A stretch of DNA of 64,000 nucleotides from assembly GCA_016292135.1 (NCBI GenBank), contig JAEFAZ010000002.1, positions 124,001 to 188,000 on the forward strand, read 5' to 3'. Positions 28,530-36,718 of this stretch are shown one piece after another. This DNA is from Saccharofermentans sp. (lineage in GTDB: Bacteria > Bacillota > Clostridia > Saccharofermentanales > Saccharofermentanaceae). Made by a program: the position numbers and the translations under genes. How positions within the stretch are numbered: position 1 is the stretch's first letter; each line of letters opens with the position of its first letter. The notes below the pieces were generated by a model, which searched no databases, had not been told where the DNA came from, and was given only the letters and a program-made list of their open reading frames with translations.

Positions 28530-28571
28530 AAAATGTGCCAGGGGTGGCACGGAATACAAGGGGGGATAAAA

Positions 28572-29111
28572 ATGAAAAAACTCATACCTTTCATCATTAT
28601 GTTACTGGTGCTCGCAGGAGTTGTTGTCGGCATCAACGTCTTACAGGACAAGATGGACAGCACGAGCGGCTCACCGTCTGTAATGTTCTCGGCGACGGAC
28701 CGCAAGGGAATGCCTTACACCGAGTCTGTCTTCAGCGAAAACAAGATCACCATGATCAATCTGTGGGAGCCCTGGTGTGGTCCCTGCGTCAGCGAGATGC
28801 CCGGCATCCAGAGACTCTACAGTACTTACAAGGACAAGGGTCTCATGGTCATCGGCGTATATACGACCGACAATATGGAGTTTCAGGTAAGCCAGGTCCT
28901 GAGAGACGCCGGCGTTACATACCCGGTAATCCTGGATGACACAAGCTTCAGCAGGTTCAGGACGGGATCGGTCCCGACGACTTTCTTCGTTGACAGCAAA
29001 GGCCAGGTCATCGACATGAAGAAATCGACATCCAGGTCAGGCCAGCCCGTTGTCGTCGGCTCCAGGTCATATGAAGACTGGGAAGCCATGATCAAGCCCT
29101 ATCTTAAGTAA
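28572..29111 (+). CDS. TlpA/ResA-like membrane-anchored thioredoxin
   Basis: This is a 179-residue redox protein. The N-terminal segment (residues 3-23) has no lipobox or clear cleavage site and should anchor it, with the thioredoxin fold outside. The active site is WEPWCGPC, and the cis-proline loop is SVPTTFFVDSKGQV. ResA-type proteins reduce or exchange disulfides of exported proteins. It is followed by the small CXXC membrane peptide and a 4Fe-4S membrane protein, which could supply electrons. A close paralogue with a lipobox is at 36719-37357. The start at 28572 is set by GGGGGG upstream. Confidence 0.9.
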   Translation: MKKLIPFIIMLLVLAGVVVGINVLQDKMDSTSGSPSVMFSATDRKGMPYTESVFSENKITMINLWEPWCGPCVSEMPGIQRLYSTYKDKGLMVIGVYTTDNMEFQVSQVLRDAGVTYPVILDDTSFSRFRTGSVPTTFFVDSKGQVIDMKKSTSRSGQPVVVGSRSYEDWEAMIKPYLK

Positions 29112-29149
29112 ACAGGTGATATAATCAGGATGTGAAGAGGAGAGAATAC

Positions 29150-29287
29150 ATGAAAAGATATCTTCCCGCGGTCATCCTGATAACTGCTGCAGTCCTGCTG
29201 ATCGTCATCGGCATAATCCTGCAGCAGCCTGAGTCCGTCCTTAACAAGGCGGTCAGGATATGTATGGAGTGTGTCGGTCTTGGATAG
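29150..29287 (+). CDS. CD1871A-family small CXXC membrane protein
   Basis: This 45-residue peptide has an ATG behind GAGGAGAG, one membrane segment (residues 6-24) and a C-terminal CMEC motif (Cys38, Cys41) seven residues from the hydrophobic edge or a little more. Size, topology and CXXC site fit the CD1871A family, small proteins found in Clostridia next to thioredoxin-like and 4Fe-4S membrane proteins; this neighbourhood agrees. Its 3' end overlaps the 4Fe-4S gene by 8-17 bases depending on that gene's start. Its role is not known; a relay of thiol or metal between the two neighbours is a reasonable guess. Confidence 0.75.
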   Translation: MKRYLPAVILITAAVLLIVIGIILQQPESVLNKAVRICMECVGLG

Positions 29288-30155
29288 GAAGAAGACAAGG
29301 TTCGGCATCCAGGCCGTGGCGCTGCTCATCCAGAACGCCAATTTCAGGGGTTTTCTCACAGGGAGGATCTACGAAGGAGCAAGCAAGTCCGTATGCGTCC
29401 CGGGCCTTAACTGTTATTCGTGCCCGGGCGCCATCGGTGCCTGCCCATTAGGGTCTCTGCAGAGCCATCTTGCGAGCATGAAGTTCAAGTTCCCCTACTA
29501 TATCGTGGGATTCCTGATCTTCTTCGGCGCAGTCTTAGGCAGGGCCGTCTGCGGCTTCCTCTGCCCCTTCGGTTTCTTCCAGGATCTTCTCTACAAGATC
29601 CCCTTCTACAAGAAGAACCGCTTCAAGATAGACAAATTCCTGCGCTATCTGAAATATGCTGTCCTGGCAGTGCTCGTACTGCTCCTGCCCATCACATGTA
29701 ATCTGATACCCTTCTTCTGCAAGTATGTCTGCCCGTCGGGCACCATTGCAGGCATCTGGCTCGCAGCTGCTGACAGCAATATCAGGTCTGTCCTCGGGCC
29801 TCTTTTCAGCTGGAAACTGATACTCCTTCTGATCTTTATCGTACTGGGTCTCATCATCAGAAGGCCCTTCTGTAAATACATCTGCCCGCTGGGCGCGATC
29901 TACGGTTTCTTCAACAAGGTCTCACTCTACCGCATGACCGTCGACAGGGATAAGTGTGTCAACTGCGGCGCTTGTGCCAGGGCCTGCCAGATGAACGTGG
30001 ATCCCGCGAAGAACCCCAACAGCATGGAGTGCATACGCTGCGGCGAGTGCATTGACGCCTGCCCTCACAAGGCACTTCATATGGGTTTCGCTGCGGGCAG
30101 TAAGAAGACAGCTGTTGTAGCGGAGGCAAACGAAAATGGAGATCAGAAAGTATAA
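29271..30155 (+). CDS. NapH/YccM-like polyferredoxin membrane protein (4Fe-4S)
   Basis: This is an inner-membrane iron-sulfur protein of 294 residues. Four to five membrane segments carry repeated cysteine-proline motifs at their ends (CPGAIGACPLG, CGFLCPFGF, CKYVCPSGT, CKYICPLGA). The C-terminal part has two 4Fe-4S ferredoxin motifs, CVNCGACARACQMNVDP and CIRCGECIDACPHKAL. NapH-type proteins pass electrons across or into the membrane. The first motif lacks the usual CP after the third cysteine spacing but keeps four cysteines. GTG 29271 is used as start; TTG 29280 has a better-placed GGAG. It follows the TlpA and CXXC genes and overlaps the next gene by 20 bases. Confidence 0.88.
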   Translation: MSVLDRKKTRFGIQAVALLIQNANFRGFLTGRIYEGASKSVCVPGLNCYSCPGAIGACPLGSLQSHLASMKFKFPYYIVGFLIFFGAVLGRAVCGFLCPFGFFQDLLYKIPFYKKNRFKIDKFLRYLKYAVLAVLVLLLPITCNLIPFFCKYVCPSGTIAGIWLAAADSNIRSVLGPLFSWKLILLLIFIVLGLIIRRPFCKYICPLGAIYGFFNKVSLYRMTVDRDKCVNCGACARACQMNVDPAKNPNSMECIRCGECIDACPHKALHMGFAAGSKKTAVVAEANENGDQKV

Positions 30156-30615
30156 TGACAAAGACCTTCCGGATATGATCGCTATCTGGAATGAGATAGT
30201 TGAAGAAGGGATCGCTTTCCCGCAGGAAGATCTGCTTAGCATGGAGAGCGGCTCTGAATTTTTCGCGTCCCAGAGCTACACCGGTGTCGCTGTCGTTGAC
30301 GGCAGTATCCGGGGACTTTATATCCTTCATCCAAACAATGTCGGCAGGTGCGGACACATCTGCAACGCAAGCTACGCCGTCGCATCGGACATGCGCGGTC
30401 TGCATATAGGTGAAGCGCTCGTAAAAGACTGCATGGAGCAGGCGAAAAACTTGGGCTTTAAGGTCCTCCAGTTTAATGCTGTCGTTGAGACCAATATCCA
30501 TGCAAGACACCTTTACGAGAGGCTGGGCTTCACTCAGCTCGGCACCATCACTGGGGGTTTCCGCATGAAAGACGGCAGGTACGAAAACATCTGCCCCTAC
30601 TTTCGCGAGCTTTGA
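30136..30615 (+). CDS. GNAT acetyltransferase
   Basis: This is a 159-residue acetyltransferase of the general GNAT fold. MEIRKYNDKDLPDMIAIWNE is the usual opening (cited in full, 20 residues), VASDMRGLHIGEALVKDCM holds the acetyl-CoA loop, and NIHARHLYERLGFTQLGTI is the ending common to the class. The substrate is not known. The ATG lies inside the end of the 4Fe-4S gene (20-base overlap in another frame), so the two are translationally coupled. It is the last gene of the redox cluster. An independent role is likely, since such genes are often inserted at operon ends. Confidence 0.88.
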   Translation: MEIRKYNDKDLPDMIAIWNEIVEEGIAFPQEDLLSMESGSEFFASQSYTGVAVVDGSIRGLYILHPNNVGRCGHICNASYAVASDMRGLHIGEALVKDCMEQAKNLGFKVLQFNAVVETNIHARHLYERLGFTQLGTITGGFRMKDGRYENICPYFREL

Positions 30616-30703
30616 TCTTTTCGAAAAGTGCCTGCAGTCAGGTCTCGAATTAATCCCGGCTAAGTTGTAAAATCTATTCATTAAGCAAGGGGAGGGCAAG
30701 GCC

Positions 30704-31321
30704 ATGAAAGTGTTAATGATCAACGGAAGTCCCAATGCCAAGGGGAATACTCAGACTGCTTTGGATGAGATGATAAAAGTCTTCGGCGAAGAGGGTGTGG
30801 AAGTTGAATGCATCAACATCGGAAAGCAGGATGTGCGCGGCTGCATCGCATGCGGTACATGCGGCGCGAGAGGCAAGTGTGTTTTCGATGACATCGTAAA
30901 CGAGATCGCTGTGAAGTTTGAAGAGTCTGACGGACTGGTCCTGGCTTCGCCTGTTTACTATGCGTCCGCAAATGCGACTCTCATCGCCTGCCTCGACAGA
31001 CTCTTCTACAGTTCGCATTTCGATAAGACCATGAAGGTCGGTGCGAGCGTTGTCGTCGCAAGGCGCGGCGGACTCTCTTCGACTTACGATGAACTCAATA
31101 AATATTTCGGCATCAGCGGCATGCCCATAGCTTCGAGCCAGTACTGGAACAGCGTCCACGGAGGCGCTCCGGGAGAGGCTTCGGAAGATGCCGAAGGAAT
31201 GCAGACCATGAGAACACTTGCAAAGAACATGACTTTCCTCATGAAGTCTATCGCTCTCGGCAAGGAGAAGTACGGACTTCCGGCAAAGGAAGCCTGGCAG
31301 GGAACCAACTTCATAAGATAA
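30704..31321 (+). CDS. Flavodoxin-fold NAD(P)H-dependent oxidoreductase
   Basis: This is a 205-residue flavoprotein. FMN binding is shown by MINGSPNAKGNTQTAL (the GSP-x-GNT phosphate loop) and by the LVLASPVYYASANATL loop. It has two cysteine pairs in CIACGTCGARGKC, a pattern also seen in iron-sulfur flavoproteins, although the spacing is not that of the archaeal Isf type. It probably reduces quinones, nitro compounds or metals with FMN. It is followed 12 bases after its stop by a flavodoxin gene, so both form an operon. The start is behind GGGGAGGGC. Confidence 0.88.
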   Translation: MKVLMINGSPNAKGNTQTALDEMIKVFGEEGVEVECINIGKQDVRGCIACGTCGARGKCVFDDIVNEIAVKFEESDGLVLASPVYYASANATLIACLDRLFYSSHFDKTMKVGASVVVARRGGLSSTYDELNKYFGISGMPIASSQYWNSVHGGAPGEASEDAEGMQTMRTLAKNMTFLMKSIALGKEKYGLPAKEAWQGTNFIR

Positions 31322-31333
31322 GGAGGAGAGACT

Positions 31334-31810
31334 ATGGCAGGAACATTGGTAGCATATTTCAGCGCGAGCGGAGTAACGGCAAAACTTGCGGCAAATCTTG
31401 CAGGAGCGGTCGGAGCAGATCTTTACGAGATCGAACCGGAGATCCCTTATACGAAAGAAGACCTTAACTGGATGAATAAGAAGTCCAGGAGTTCCGTCGA
31501 GATGGACGACCGCAGCTGCCGCCCCGGGATAGGGACAAAGGTCGCTGACATGGATCAGTACGATGTTGTCTTTGTCGGCTTTCCGATCTGGTGGTACAGG
31601 GAACCTTCGATAATCGATACATTTATGGAAGCATACGACTTCACGGGGAAGACTGTGATACCTTTTGCAACGTCAGGCGGATCGGGTCTCGGCGACTCCG
31701 CGAAGAACCTTCAGGCACTCGCGCCCGGAGCAACAGTTAAAGAGGGAAAGAAATTCCCGGGGAGCGCGTCTGAAGCAACACTTAAAGCCTGGGCTGACAG
31801 CATCATCTGA
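31334..31810 (+). CDS. Flavodoxin (flavodoxin_4 type)
   Basis: This is a 158-residue electron carrier. The FMN phosphate loop is a variant (AYFSASGVTAKLA), and the loops near the isoalloxazine ring appear as FVGFPIWWYREPSII and FATSGGSGLGDS. These are typical of the Clostridia flavodoxin_4 group, which is annotated as flavodoxin but often acts as an FMN-dependent reductase. It is cotranscribed with the preceding flavoprotein behind AAGGAGGAG. A 100-base gap with a promoter separates it from the GH43 gene. Confidence 0.9.
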   Translation: MAGTLVAYFSASGVTAKLAANLAGAVGADLYEIEPEIPYTKEDLNWMNKKSRSSVEMDDRSCRPGIGTKVADMDQYDVVFVGFPIWWYREPSIIDTFMEAYDFTGKTVIPFATSGGSGLGDSAKNLQALAPGATVKEGKKFPGSASEATLKAWADSII

Positions 31811-31873
31811 AAAGGCTGTTCACGTAATTTGAGGTATTTGAAATAATTCTTTTCGCACGGGAATTTTTTTCTG

Positions 31874-31879
31874 TATAAT
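31874..31879 (+). promoter_or_regulatory. -10 box of the GH43 gene
   Basis: A perfect TATAAT lies 33 bases before the GH43 ATG. A good -35 box is not visible (TTTCGC at 31851), which may mean that an activator is needed. Confidence 0.45.
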
Positions 31880-31911
31880 TAGAATGATTTTTACTTTTAT
31901 AAGAGGTGCAT

Positions 31912-32895
31912 ATGAAGAAGAACGAACGTAAGGATCTTATCACGACCATCTACACAGCAGATCCTTCTGCACATGTATTTGGCGGCAAGATCTATATCTA
32001 TCCTTCACACGACGAAGACCTCGACATCCCCGAGGATGACGATGGTGAGCAGTACGTAATGAAGGACTACCACATCCTCTCCATGGATTCGCTTGACAGT
32101 GAGTGCGTTGATAACGGATGTGCGATCAGCGAGACGGATATCCCCTGGGTCGGAAGACAGCTCTGGGCTCCGGACGCAGTTTACAGGAACGGCAAGTACT
32201 ATCTTGTTTTCCCCGCAAAGGACAAGAACGAGATCTTCAGGATCGGCGTTGCAGAATCCGATTCGCCTGTTGGACCTTTCAAGCCCCAGGAGAACTACAT
32301 CCAGGGCAGCTACAGTATCGACCCTGCAGTATTCGTTGATGACGATGACAAGATCTACTGCTACAACGGCGGTCTCTGGGGAGGCCAGCTCGAGATGTGG
32401 CAGTCAGGATCCTTCAATCCCGACGAGCACCGCCCCGAAGGCGATGAGCCTGCATTGGGACCCCTCGTTGCACAGTTCAACGACAGCATCGATGCATACC
32501 TTGCTCCCCCGAAGATGATCACCATCCTCGACGAGAACGGTGAGCCTCTGAAGGCTAAGGATGAGGACCGCAGATATTTCGAAGGGCCCTGGATGCATAA
32601 GTTCAACGGCAAGTACTATCTGTCTTATTCGACAGGTACTACGCATTATCTCTGCTATGCCGAGAGTGACTCTCCCGTTGGTCCCTTCACATACAAGGGC
32701 AGGATCATGGAGCCCGTTATCGGCTGGACGACACATCACTCCATCGTTGAAGTCGACGGCGAATGGTATCTGTTCTACCACGATGCAAAGAGATCCGGCG
32801 GATGCTCACACAAGAGATCAGTCAAGTTCACCAAGCTCAACATCGCAGAAGACGGAACGATCGAGACGATCAAGCCTTACGATCACGAAGCATAA
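31912..32895 (+). CDS. Glycoside hydrolase family 43 protein
   Basis: This is a 327-residue five-bladed propeller hydrolase, acting on arabinose or xylose side chains of hemicellulose. The catalytic trio is visible: base Asp17 in TADPSAHVFGG, the pKa-modulating Asp137 in SYSIDPAVF and acid Glu224 in FEGPWMHKFNG. WVGRQLWAPDAVYRNGKYYL is the usual second blade. There is no signal peptide, so it works in the cytoplasm on imported oligosaccharides. The ATG at 31912 is favoured over a GTG six bases before it, because AAGAGG then has good spacing. It is followed by a terminator. A pentose link fits the importer. Confidence 0.92.
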   Translation: MKKNERKDLITTIYTADPSAHVFGGKIYIYPSHDEDLDIPEDDDGEQYVMKDYHILSMDSLDSECVDNGCAISETDIPWVGRQLWAPDAVYRNGKYYLVFPAKDKNEIFRIGVAESDSPVGPFKPQENYIQGSYSIDPAVFVDDDDKIYCYNGGLWGGQLEMWQSGSFNPDEHRPEGDEPALGPLVAQFNDSIDAYLAPPKMITILDENGEPLKAKDEDRRYFEGPWMHKFNGKYYLSYSTGTTHYLCYAESDSPVGPFTYKGRIMEPVIGWTTHHSIVEVDGEWYLFYHDAKRSGGCSHKRSVKFTKLNIAEDGTIETIKPYDHEA

Positions 32896-32919
32896 GCTGA
32901 TCACAAATTTGAAGATACA

Positions 32920-32947
32920 AAGGACTGCTCCAGGGGCAGTCCTTTTT
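32920..32947 (+). terminator. Rho-independent terminator after GH43
   Basis: AAGGACTGC and GCAGTCCTT form a 9-bp stem with a 7-base loop, followed by six T. Confidence 0.9.
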
Positions 32948-33066
32948 TCTTGATCGTTTTATCTTAAGATCTGTGAGATAATATGAGATACGAGGCGGAT
33001 CGGTTTTCTAAAAGGGGAAGAAAAGGCGGTCTTAAGAAGATATAAGGAACATTACTAGGTGAATCA

Positions 33067-34287
33067 ATGCCGCCCAAGAATTCATTCAGCTGGACTCTAA
33101 GATACACTCTGCTCAACGCAGCATATTTTATCGCGTTCTGCACGGTGCATGCATATGCAGCCGTCTACCTTCTTGCGAACGGATTCAGCAACACTGAAGT
33201 CGGCGTGCTCCTTGCGATCGCAAACATAACGTCAGCTGTCTTCCAGCCCCTGATCGCCGCGGTGATCGACAAGCAGGGGTTCCTGACGAACAAGCGCTTC
33301 ATACTGATATCGGTCCTCATAATGCTCGCTGGATCGCTCGTCCTGATGGCGGTCCCCGGCATGAAGGTTGTTATCTTTATAATATTTGCTCTTATCTACA
33401 TGATCCAGTTCGCTTACCAGCCGGTCATGACGGCCCTTTGCTTCGAGTATCAAAAGAAGGGATGCGGCATCATATACGGGCTCGCCAGGGGCCTGGGTTC
33501 GGCGAGCTTTGCCATCACTTCAGTCTTCATCGGAAGAGTTGTCGAAGAGTCGGGTGTAACTGTCCTGCTCTGGGTCACCGTAGGAGCCATGATCCTGTCG
33601 GTGATAGTCATACTGACTTTCGTTGCGCCTGCTGCAGCTGATGCATCCGGTGAGGAAGATACGAAACCAAAAGGCAAGGCGCATAACAACTTCATTTCAT
33701 TCGTTAAGACTTATCCCGCGTTCTCCCTCTTCCTCGTGGGAACGATCCTCTTCTTTTTCGCGCATAACATGATCAACGATTTCATGATCCAGATAATAAG
33801 GAGCCTCGGAGGCAATGAGACCGAGCTCGGTTACGCGAACTTCCTGCAGGCTATATTGGAGCTGCCCGTAATGGCGCTGATAGGACTTGTTCTTAAGAGG
33901 ATCGCTTCCGGGAAACTCCTGATAATCTCAGGCATCGCATTCTTCATAAAGATTCTGATCCTTGTCTTCGCAAGCGGGATGGGGCATATGTACTTAAGCC
34001 AGTCTTTCCAGCTTTTCGCTTATGCGGTCTTCATTCCGGTGAGCGCATATTATGTCAGCAGGACCATGGAGGAATACGACCAGGTCAAGGGCCAGGCTTT
34101 CATCACGAGCGCGATCACTATCGGAGGAGTCTTCTCCAATCTGATAAGCGGCGTGATACTGGACAACCTGGGCATCAGGCCCATGCTCATCACGGGAACG
34201 GTCGTGTGCGCGGTAGGCATGGTGATAACCATTGTTGCCATGACCCGTCTGCCGCACTACAATAATACGCAAGGGGAACATACTTAA
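33067..34287 (+). CDS. MFS transporter, sugar-type (MFS_1_like)
   Basis: This is an inner-membrane carrier of 406 residues with twelve membrane segments. The opening (WTLRYTLLNAAYFIAFCTVH, 20 residues) and the downstream ANGFSNTEVGVLLA resemble the LacY/MFS_1_like group of proton-coupled sugar carriers rather than drug exporters. A hydrophilic central loop with EEDTKPKGKAHNN near residues 197-210 splits the halves. It lies between GH43 and an aldo/keto reductase on one strand, 19 bases before the latter, so it may carry an oligosaccharide or pentose related to GH43. The substrate is not proven. Confidence 0.85.
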   Translation: MPPKNSFSWTLRYTLLNAAYFIAFCTVHAYAAVYLLANGFSNTEVGVLLAIANITSAVFQPLIAAVIDKQGFLTNKRFILISVLIMLAGSLVLMAVPGMKVVIFIIFALIYMIQFAYQPVMTALCFEYQKKGCGIIYGLARGLGSASFAITSVFIGRVVEESGVTVLLWVTVGAMILSVIVILTFVAPAAADASGEEDTKPKGKAHNNFISFVKTYPAFSLFLVGTILFFFAHNMINDFMIQIIRSLGGNETELGYANFLQAILELPVMALIGLVLKRIASGKLLIISGIAFFIKILILVFASGMGHMYLSQSFQLFAYAVFIPVSAYYVSRTMEEYDQVKGQAFITSAITIGGVFSNLISGVILDNLGIRPMLITGTVVCAVGMVITIVAMTRLPHYNNTQGEHT

Positions 34288-34306
34288 TATACGGGAGGTA
34301 AATGTT

Positions 34307-35428
34307 ATGAGTATCGATCTTTCCAAGATGCCCAAGCTCGGTTTTGGTCTTATGAGGCTGCCCGAAAAGGACGGTCAGATTGACATCGAACATGTCTGCC
34401 GCATGGCGGACAGATACATGGCTGCAGGGCTTAACTATTTCGACACCGCTTATGTATATCACGGCGGCAAGTCGGAGGTCGCAGCGAGGGAAGCGGTCGT
34501 TAAGCGCTATCCGAGAGAGAGCTTCATGCTCGCGACCAAGCTCCCTGCATGGGAACTCAAGAAGGAAGAAGACATCGACCGCGTATTCAACGAGCAGCTC
34601 GAGCGTGCGGGTGTCGACTACTTCGATTTCTATCTGCTGCACTCGATCGAGGACGGCAACAACTACGATACATACGTAAAATACGATTGCTTCAGCTGGG
34701 GCGTTAAGATGAGGGAAGAAGGCAAGATCAAGCACTTCGGATTCTCTTTCCACGGCTCACCCGAACTCCTCGTCGAGATCCTCGACAATCACCCTGAAGT
34801 GGAATTCGTACAGATCCAGTTTAACTTCCTCGACAGGACCAACCCTGTCGTAAGAAGCCAGGAACTCTACGAGATCCTCCGCGACAGAGGGATACCGATA
34901 ATCGTCATGGAGCCCATCCGCGGCGGCATGCTCGGAAATATGTCCCCTGCTATTGAGGAGAAGTTCAAGGCGCGTAATCCCGACAAGTCGATAGCTTCTT
35001 GGGCTCTCCGCTTCGTCGGCTCCCAGCCGGGCATCATGACGATCCTCTCAGGCATGTCCAACGAGGACCAGATGGCAGATAATGTTGAGACTTTCACGAA
35101 TTTCGAGCCCCTGGCAGACGATGAGCTCGAACTGATAGAAGAAGCAACGAGCGACATCCTCTCAGTTCCCCAGATCGGCTGCACTGCCTGCAGATACTGC
35201 TGCGACGGCTGTCCCATGGGCATCAGCATTCCCGATGTCTTCAGGACCATCAACACCCTGCGCCGCTACCCTGACGACTGGAGATCCAAGAACTTCTATT
35301 CGGGTCTCATCCAGCGTTCGGGCAAGGCTTCCGACTGCATCGGCTGCGGCCAGTGCGAGGGCGTATGTCCCCAGCATCTGCCGATAATCGAACTCATGCA
35401 GGAAGCAGCAGGGATACTCGATCAGTAA
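34307..35428 (+). CDS. Aldo/keto reductase with C-terminal 4Fe-4S domain
   Basis: This is a 373-residue cytoplasmic oxidoreductase. The AKR barrel (residues 1-285) has LGFGLMRLP, the catalytic Asp/Tyr in YFDTAYVYHGG, Lys in ATKLP and His in YLLHSI. The C-terminal part carries two clusters of cysteines: CTACRYCCDGCPMGI and CIGCGQCEGVCPQHL, in ferredoxin spacing. Such fusions are common in strict anaerobes and presumably take electrons from ferredoxin. It follows the MFS gene at 19 bases. The substrate is unknown; a sugar is likely from the neighbours. A pair of hairpins follows. Confidence 0.92.
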   Translation: MSIDLSKMPKLGFGLMRLPEKDGQIDIEHVCRMADRYMAAGLNYFDTAYVYHGGKSEVAAREAVVKRYPRESFMLATKLPAWELKKEEDIDRVFNEQLERAGVDYFDFYLLHSIEDGNNYDTYVKYDCFSWGVKMREEGKIKHFGFSFHGSPELLVEILDNHPEVEFVQIQFNFLDRTNPVVRSQELYEILRDRGIPIIVMEPIRGGMLGNMSPAIEEKFKARNPDKSIASWALRFVGSQPGIMTILSGMSNEDQMADNVETFTNFEPLADDELELIEEATSDILSVPQIGCTACRYCCDGCPMGISIPDVFRTINTLRRYPDDWRSKNFYSGLIQRSGKASDCIGCGQCEGVCPQHLPIIELMQEAAGILDQ

Positions 35429-35455
35429 CAGTTAAAAGCTATTAAACACTTCATT

Positions 35456-35545
35456 TGTACATCGTTTTTGCGATTTTCGAAAAACGATGTACTTTTTTGC
35501 GGTTTTTTGTACATCGAATTCCCGTTTTTCGAAAATCGATGTACA
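35456..35545. repeat. Twin hairpins sharing the arm TGTACATCG
   Basis: TGTACATCG starts at 35456 and 35508, each followed by an inverted partner (CGATGTAC ending 35492; CGATGTACA 35537-35545). Both hairpins have AT-rich loops with TTTTCGAAAA motifs, and the first is followed by a T run. They sit between two converging genes, so one can serve each strand as terminator, but the repeated identical arm is unusual. Confidence 0.7.
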
Positions 35546-35554
35546 GATCAGCGG

Positions 35555-36130
35555 TCACATGTTCCCTTTTTGGAAGGTGGCACCGAGAAGTTGTAAGAGC
35601 AGGATGGAGAAGTGCTTCTGCATCGTTTCGACTGCAAGCTCTTTGTCGCACTCTTCAATCGCATTATAGATGTTTGTGTGTATTTCCATCAGTTCATAGT
35701 AGTATGGGGTATGATAACCGATATAGGTCCAGAAACCTTTAAGGAATCCTAATAACTCTTTGGAATTCATCTGATACCATTCATAGAACTCATCTTCTCT
35801 TGCTATGGAGAAGAGCCTTCTGTGGAATTGCGAATCGCAGAAAGCGATCGTCTCGATGCCCGTGGCGGCCGTCATGTTATCGATGATGTCCTTAAGGTCT
35901 ACGAGGTCATATTTGCTTCTGTTATCGATTACTTTCTGTACTACTTCACATTCATAGACGAGACGTACATAGAAACTCTTGAGCACATCGTCATCCTTGA
36001 TGTATTTGAGCAACGATTCAAGAAAACCGTTCTCATACTTATGTGCATTCTCTTCAACGTAAGACAGATACTTTTGTGATCTGCTGTCTTCTGCCATATC
36101 GGCGTTCATCTCGGGTATTCTTGCAGACAT
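35555..36130 (-). CDS. FCD-domain protein lacking the GntR DNA-binding half
   Basis: This is a 191-residue all-helical protein. FCD (FadR C-terminal) signatures are present: CDSQFHRRLFSIAREDEF, and MEIHTNIYNAIEECDKELA with QKHFSILLL. FCD domains bind metals and carboxylates and are usually fused to an N-terminal winged helix; here only about 40 unrelated residues come before, so it cannot bind DNA by itself. The Asp and His residues of the metal site are mostly kept. Its ATG overlaps the stop of a membrane protein gene (TAATG), so they are coupled. A ligand sensor that signals through the membrane partner is possible. Confidence 0.75.
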   Translation of the reverse strand: MSARIPEMNADMAEDSRSQKYLSYVEENAHKYENGFLESLLKYIKDDDVLKSFYVRLVYECEVVQKVIDNRSKYDLVDLKDIIDNMTAATGIETIAFCDSQFHRRLFSIAREDEFYEWYQMNSKELLGFLKGFWTYIGYHTPYYYELMEIHTNIYNAIEECDKELAVETMQKHFSILLLQLLGATFQKGNM

Positions 36131-36558
36131 TAATTTGACCTCTTTTCTTCGATTATGGACAGTACTTCTTTAATGCATGTGGAAATCTCTTCGAGTCTTG
36201 CGAGGATCTCTTCATCAGGACTGATGTTTCTGTCCTCGTTATGTGCGTATATAAGAGAATAGGCATTTATCATCTTTTCGAAAAAGCCTTCATTGATAAG
36301 ATCAAGCGTGACTCCTGAATGTTTCATGGCATCCCAGGTCGGAGTGGCTATTCTGTGTCTTAAAGGCTTTTTTGCTTCAACGTATTTTTCGAGAGATCTG
36401 TTTATGTCCTTGAACTCGTCTTCAAGACAATCCAAGACCTGTTTATACTTACTCTTCTTTTCTTTCTTCTCGGAAATGTTTTGTAACAACGCGGCAGAAA
36501 AGAATCCCAGAAAGGCTCCGATAAATTCGATCAAAAGGTCTACGTAAAACTCTCTCAT
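36130..36558 (-). CDS. Small membrane-anchored helical protein
   Basis: This is a 142-residue protein with one N-terminal membrane segment (residues 7-28) followed by a basic stretch (SEKKEKKSKYK), so the rest should be cytoplasmic. The remainder is helical with coiled-coil character (FKDINRSLEKYVEAKKPL and ILARLEEISTCIKEVL). No family is recognised, though it resembles small proteins tied to the membrane by a single helix that are encoded next to signalling genes. It is translationally coupled to the FCD-domain protein gene, which suggests a complex. There is a TTAATT-type weak promoter upstream. Confidence 0.7.
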   Translation of the reverse strand: MREFYVDLLIEFIGAFLGFFSAALLQNISEKKEKKSKYKQVLDCLEDEFKDINRSLEKYVEAKKPLRHRIATPTWDAMKHSGVTLDLINEGFFEKMINAYSLIYAHNEDRNISPDEEILARLEEISTCIKEVLSIIEEKRSN

Positions 36559-36671
36559 AACACATCCTTAAGGCTTAGTTTTCAGCCGATATAATTTTAC
36601 ATTTACAATCTTTGATAGTCAACGCAACTGCCGTTTAATAGAGATATGCTCTCCGAACTGCAGACTAGTGG

Positions 36672-36677
36672 TATAAT
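36672..36677 (+). promoter_or_regulatory. -10 box of the TlpA lipoprotein gene
   Basis: A perfect TATAAT lies 41 bases before the ATG at 36719. No clear -35 box is seen. Confidence 0.4.
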
Positions 36678-36718
36678 CTGCAGTGGTCCCTGACCGGGGG
36701 CCGGAAACGGAGAGTAAA

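Noticed and set aside
35456..35545. CRISPR-like repeat
   Set aside because: Only two units, both palindromic hairpins, with no regular spacers and no cas genes.
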